From Candidatus Rokuibacteriota bacterium (lineage in GTDB: Bacteria > Methylomirabilota > Methylomirabilia > Rokubacteriales > CSP1-6): a stretch of 60,133 bases of DNA. The stretch is taken from the NCBI GenBank assembly GCA_016193045.1, contig JACPSW010000011.1, positions 1 to 60,133 of the forward strand. The letters are read 5' to 3'. Positions 57,706 to 60,133 of this stretch are shown piece after piece. The position numbers and the translations under genes were made by a program. Positions within the stretch are counted from its first letter, which is position 1. Each line of letters opens with the position of its first letter. The notes below the pieces were generated by a model. It was given only the letters and a program-made list of their open reading frames with translations. It was not told the origin of the DNA and did no database searches.

Positions 57706-58472
57706 CCCGTAAAGAGCCTTTCTACAAAGCCGATCTGGTAGATCAGGAAGACCCCCAGGCACAAGCTCACCGCCCCGGTTCCGAAGGCCAGACTGCGGTT
57801 GAGCCAGGCGAAGCGGCGGGCGGTCAGCGTGAAGGGAACGGTCATCGCCGCCGTGATCGCCATCATGCCCAGGATCGTCCCCGCCCCGAATACCAGCAGA
57901 TAGGCCGTCGCCCAGTACGGGTTCTTGATGGTACTCAGCACCAGGAGCGCGACCGCGGCGCTCCCCGCCAGCCCGTGCACGATCCCGATGCCGACCGACC
58001 TCAGCACCTGAGGGGCGCCCACGGATTGGAGGGCGTCCAGCATACGCCGCGAGGGGTGAAGGTGGGGGTGCGAGTGCGTCACCCCGTCGTGAGCGTGCGG
58101 GTGACTGTGAAACGCCGGCCCGGCCGCGTGGTCGTGGGCGGCCTGCAGATGCTCGGGACGGACGTGATCGCGCCCCTTGAACGTCCAGACCAGCCTGAGC
58201 GAGCCCAGCAGCACCAGCATGACGGCCACGGCCAGCTCCAGCGACAGCCCCACGGTGTGGCTGATCGTCAGATTCAGGAGGATGATGGCCCCGCCCACTC
58301 CCACGATCGTCAGCGTGTGCCCGATTCCCCAGAAGGCGCCGATCAGGGCGCCGGATGAAAAACGGGGGCGCCGGCTCACGATGGTGGCGACGGCGGCCAC
58401 GTGATCGGGGTCGGTCGCGTGCTGGACCCCGAGGAGAAGCCCGAGCAGAACTACCGAGAGGGCGCCGTCCAT
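57702..58472 (-). CDS. NicO/UreH-type nickel or cobalt transporter
   Basis: 256 residues from ATG 58472, six to seven membrane helices. The first helix has GVQHATDPDHVAAV, the HX4DH-type metal signature of nickel/cobalt permeases. The large loop is His-rich (HDHAAGPAFHSHPHAHDG, THSHPHLHPS). Nickel would fit the larB-larC-larE genes earlier in the window, which need it. The start is 22 bp inside the DUF3179 gene, so the genes are coupled. Confidence 0.88.
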   Translation of the reverse strand: MDGALSVVLLGLLLGVQHATDPDHVAAVATIVSRRPRFSSGALIGAFWGIGHTLTIVGVGGAIILLNLTISHTVGLSLELAVAVMLVLLGSLRLVWTFKGRDHVRPEHLQAAHDHAAGPAFHSHPHAHDGVTHSHPHLHPSRRMLDALQSVGAPQVLRSVGIGIVHGLAGSAAVALLVLSTIKNPYWATAYLLVFGAGTILGMMAITAAMTVPFTLTARRFAWLNRSLAFGTGAVSLCLGVFLIYQIGFVERLFTG

Positions 58473-59572
58473 TCGTAGATGTCCGTCTTCGGCTGAAAGG
58501 CGGCCCACGCGAACCAGAAGGCGTCCACGTGGATGATAGGGCGCAGCGTCTTGCCCGCCAGCGGCCCATCATAGCACCGCCCGAGGAGCGACCAGAGGCT
58601 CTTCGTCTCCATGTCTCTGAAGCCCGTGTCGGTCGGCTCGAAGGTCAGCGCCCGGCCGTCCACCAGGGGGCTGAACACCGCCGTCGCGCCGATCTCCCTC
58701 CCCTGGGTGATGAGCGAGTGGTCCAGCGCGGATAGCGTCCCGGCGCGATAGAACACGACCAGGGGCTGGCCCGCGAGTGTGTCGGCCACGACCTTTCGCA
58801 TCGCCAGGAGCCCGAACGGATACGCGCGCGCCTTGTCGCCGATCAGCACCCCCGCCACCCGTTCCTTCGGCGGAAGGCGCCTGTCTACTTTACCAAAGTA
58901 GAGGAAGGGATGGCTGGCCGGCTCGTCGTACCCCTCGTACGGGTTACGGCCGTACCTGCGCCCGTGGCCCGTGTCCCTGGAGAGCACCTTCCCGTTCGGG
59001 TGGAGCCGCTTCCACTCGCCGTAGGCCAGCGTGTTGGCGGGCAGCATGGCCAGCCGGGCGCCGGCCAGGTCTCCCACGATGGCCCGCCCCTCCATCTGGG
59101 ACCAGAGGGAATGGGTCTGGCGATCGTACATGACCAGATCCGACTTGTAGAGCATGCCCGAGGTGCCGAAGTCGTGGGTCGTGTCGCCCAGCCGGCGGTC
59201 GAAGACGATCCCCGAGTTGCAGAGCGGGCAGTAGGTGACGCTCACCGCCCGCCCCCCGACCGTATCGTTGACGATCTCGTGGAACACCAGGATCTGGAGC
59301 GGGTACGCGCGCGCATCGCCGTTCACCTCGAGGGCGAGCACGGGCTCCCTGGCGTGAAGCCAGGCGTCCGCTTCTTTGAGGGTCACGAACTTGGGACGAT
59401 CGATCGCCGGGATCCCGTCAGGCGGCGGGCCGCCGGGGATGATTTCGTCCAGGGGGACGATCGCCTTCGACCGATTCGTCCTGAGCTCGACCGCTCCGGC
59501 GGCGCCCGAGAAGAGAAGCAACAACGCCAGCGGGATGAGGAAGAGTCCTCGGGAGCGTCCCCGCATGGCCAT
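58451..59572 (-). CDS. DUF3179 domain protein, exported
   Basis: 373 residues with a signal peptide (FLIPLALLLLFSGAAGA) and a DUF3179 domain: ALEVNGDARAYPLQILVFHE, VTYCPLCNSGIVFDR (conserved CXXC) and SLWSQMEGRAIVGDLAG, partly repeated in the C-terminal half (YPFGLLAMRKVVADTLAGQP). Function unknown; the paired Cys suggest a redox or metal role outside the cytoplasm. ATG 59572 shares a base with the methyltransferase stop (TGATG); a GTG one codon earlier is possible. Confidence 0.87.
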   Translation of the reverse strand: MAMRGRSRGLFLIPLALLLLFSGAAGAVELRTNRSKAIVPLDEIIPGGPPPDGIPAIDRPKFVTLKEADAWLHAREPVLALEVNGDARAYPLQILVFHEIVNDTVGGRAVSVTYCPLCNSGIVFDRRLGDTTHDFGTSGMLYKSDLVMYDRQTHSLWSQMEGRAIVGDLAGARLAMLPANTLAYGEWKRLHPNGKVLSRDTGHGRRYGRNPYEGYDEPASHPFLYFGKVDRRLPPKERVAGVLIGDKARAYPFGLLAMRKVVADTLAGQPLVVFYRAGTLSALDHSLITQGREIGATAVFSPLVDGRALTFEPTDTGFRDMETKSLWSLLGRCYDGPLAGKTLRPIIHVDAFWFAWAAFQPKTDIYEWTAPSR

Positions 59573-60133
59573 CACTCCCAGAGCGGAGCCCGGTCGTCCT
59601 GGATATCACCCGCGCCCGCGGCCCTGGCGACGAGTACCTCGACGCTGTGGCGGTGCGGCGTTCCGTCCTGGGCGCAGGCGATCATCCGTTTCTCTCGACG
59701 CAGGATCAGCCAGTTGGCGTACATCCCGGTCAGCTCTCCCGGGACGAAGTAGTCGATGACTTCCCCCTTCTCGCGATAGACGAGGCGATCGGTAAAAACG
59801 ATGCACGCGTGATAGCCACCCGGCAGCGTCAGCGCCTTGAGCCTGGGAAAGAGGCGAGCCCGCTCGCGGCGCGGCACGTAATGGATGGCGCCGCAGGAAT
59901 AGACGAGGTCGAACGCCCCATCGAGCGCCAGGTGGGCCATGTCACCGTGGAGCCAGCACACCTCGAGTCCCCGCTCCCGCGCAAGCCGCTCGGCCTTGCG
60001 GAGCCCCGCCAGCGACACCTCCACCCCGGTCACCTCGAAGCCGCGGGAGGCGAAGAACACGCTGTCCCGCCCCTCCCCGCACCCCAGGTCGAGCACCCGC
60101 GCCCCCGGGGGCAGCAGGTCGCTCACCTCCAGG
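59572..60133 (-). CDS. TehB-like class I SAM methyltransferase (partial, N-terminus beyond window)
   Basis: Open frame from the right edge to TGA 59572, 186 codons visible. SAM motif I LDLGCGEGRDSVFFASRGF, followed by VTGVEVSLAGLRKAERLA and DLVYSCGAIHYVPRRERARL, as in tellurite-resistance TehB-type methyltransferases. A GTG at 60126 could start it, but the frame is open to the edge (CTG-GAG before it), so the true start is probably outside. Coupled to the DUF3179 gene. Confidence 0.85.
   Translation of the reverse strand, partial: LEVSDLLPPGARVLDLGCGEGRDSVFFASRGFEVTGVEVSLAGLRKAERLARERGLEVCWLHGDMAHLALDGAFDLVYSCGAIHYVPRRERARLFPRLKALTLPGGYHACIVFTDRLVYREKGEVIDYFVPGELTGMYANWLILRREKRMIACAQDGTPHRHSVEVLVARAAGAGDIQDDRAPLWE

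Noticed and set aside
1..60133. CRISPR arrays, rRNA and tRNA genes
   Set aside because: No regularly spaced direct repeats and no tRNA or rRNA signature were seen by eye on either strand; a covariance-model search was not possible.

Overview
This window is high-GC, tightly packed bacterial chromosome with many 1-8 bp start/stop overlaps. The mix of CoA-transferase, acyl-CoA dehydrogenase, DUF169/DUF2889/DUF3179, DinB, Lar, split transketolase and TldD/PmbA genes suggests a soil lineage such as Candidatus Rokubacteria (Methylomirabilota). That placement is inferred from content, not demonstrated. No rRNA, tRNA or CRISPR array was seen.

Layout. (1) 1-7291: a sigma54-type AAA+ activator (left edge) is divergent from a five-gene phospholipid operon that resembles Escherichia coli ynbA-ynbC-ynbD-ynbB with an added PlsC-type acyltransferase. 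A lipoprotein gene follows. The operon and the lipoprotein each have a near-consensus -24/-12 promoter and a shared 18-bp upstream box, so they look like one sigma54 regulon. (2) 7288-14296 (minus): rlmN-mtaB-MTA phosphorylase-PfkB kinase-larE-larB-larC. (3) 14543-19277 (minus): glycerate kinase, aminotransferase, lipoprotein, NIL protein, MoaD/ThiS-like sulfur carrier, threonine synthase. (4) 19466-22146: membrane protein and EamA transporter. (5) 22150-24185: lower-GC accessory patch with a PD-(D/E)XK-like nuclease, a frameshifted gene, a small HTH-like ORF and a truncated secreted-protein gene. (6) 24186-38735: CDF transporter, PhoD phosphatase, amidohydrolase, acyl-CoA/SDR/CoA-transferase catabolic genes, a degenerate HtrA-like protein and a dienelactone-hydrolase lipoprotein. 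(7) 38815-39432: a DsbA/HCCA-isomerase-family gene with an in-frame TGA exactly where the first Cys of CPWC belongs, a candidate selenoprotein. (8) 39439-43651: TPR protein, family-B DNA polymerase, and a BrnT toxin gene overlapping a gene that fuses an antitoxin-like leader to a HEPN/Apea-like domain. (9) 43667-50411: radical SAM, RRM protein, hydrolases, RDD protein. (10) 50483-60133: moeA, TldD/PmbA, split transketolase, NicO-type nickel transporter, DUF3179, methyltransferase (right edge).

Several repeat families punctuate the window: four MITE-like palindromes with ATTATTCA ends, a separate 219-bp element flanked by a 14-bp direct repeat at the polymerase start codon, four copies of a GC-rich double hairpin, and three copies of a CTCTCCCC/GGGGAGAG hairpin. 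Some of these have become the C-terminal codons of neighbouring proteins. Many operon-leading genes show a TANNNT box 6-8 nt before the start codon, which suggests frequent leaderless transcription.
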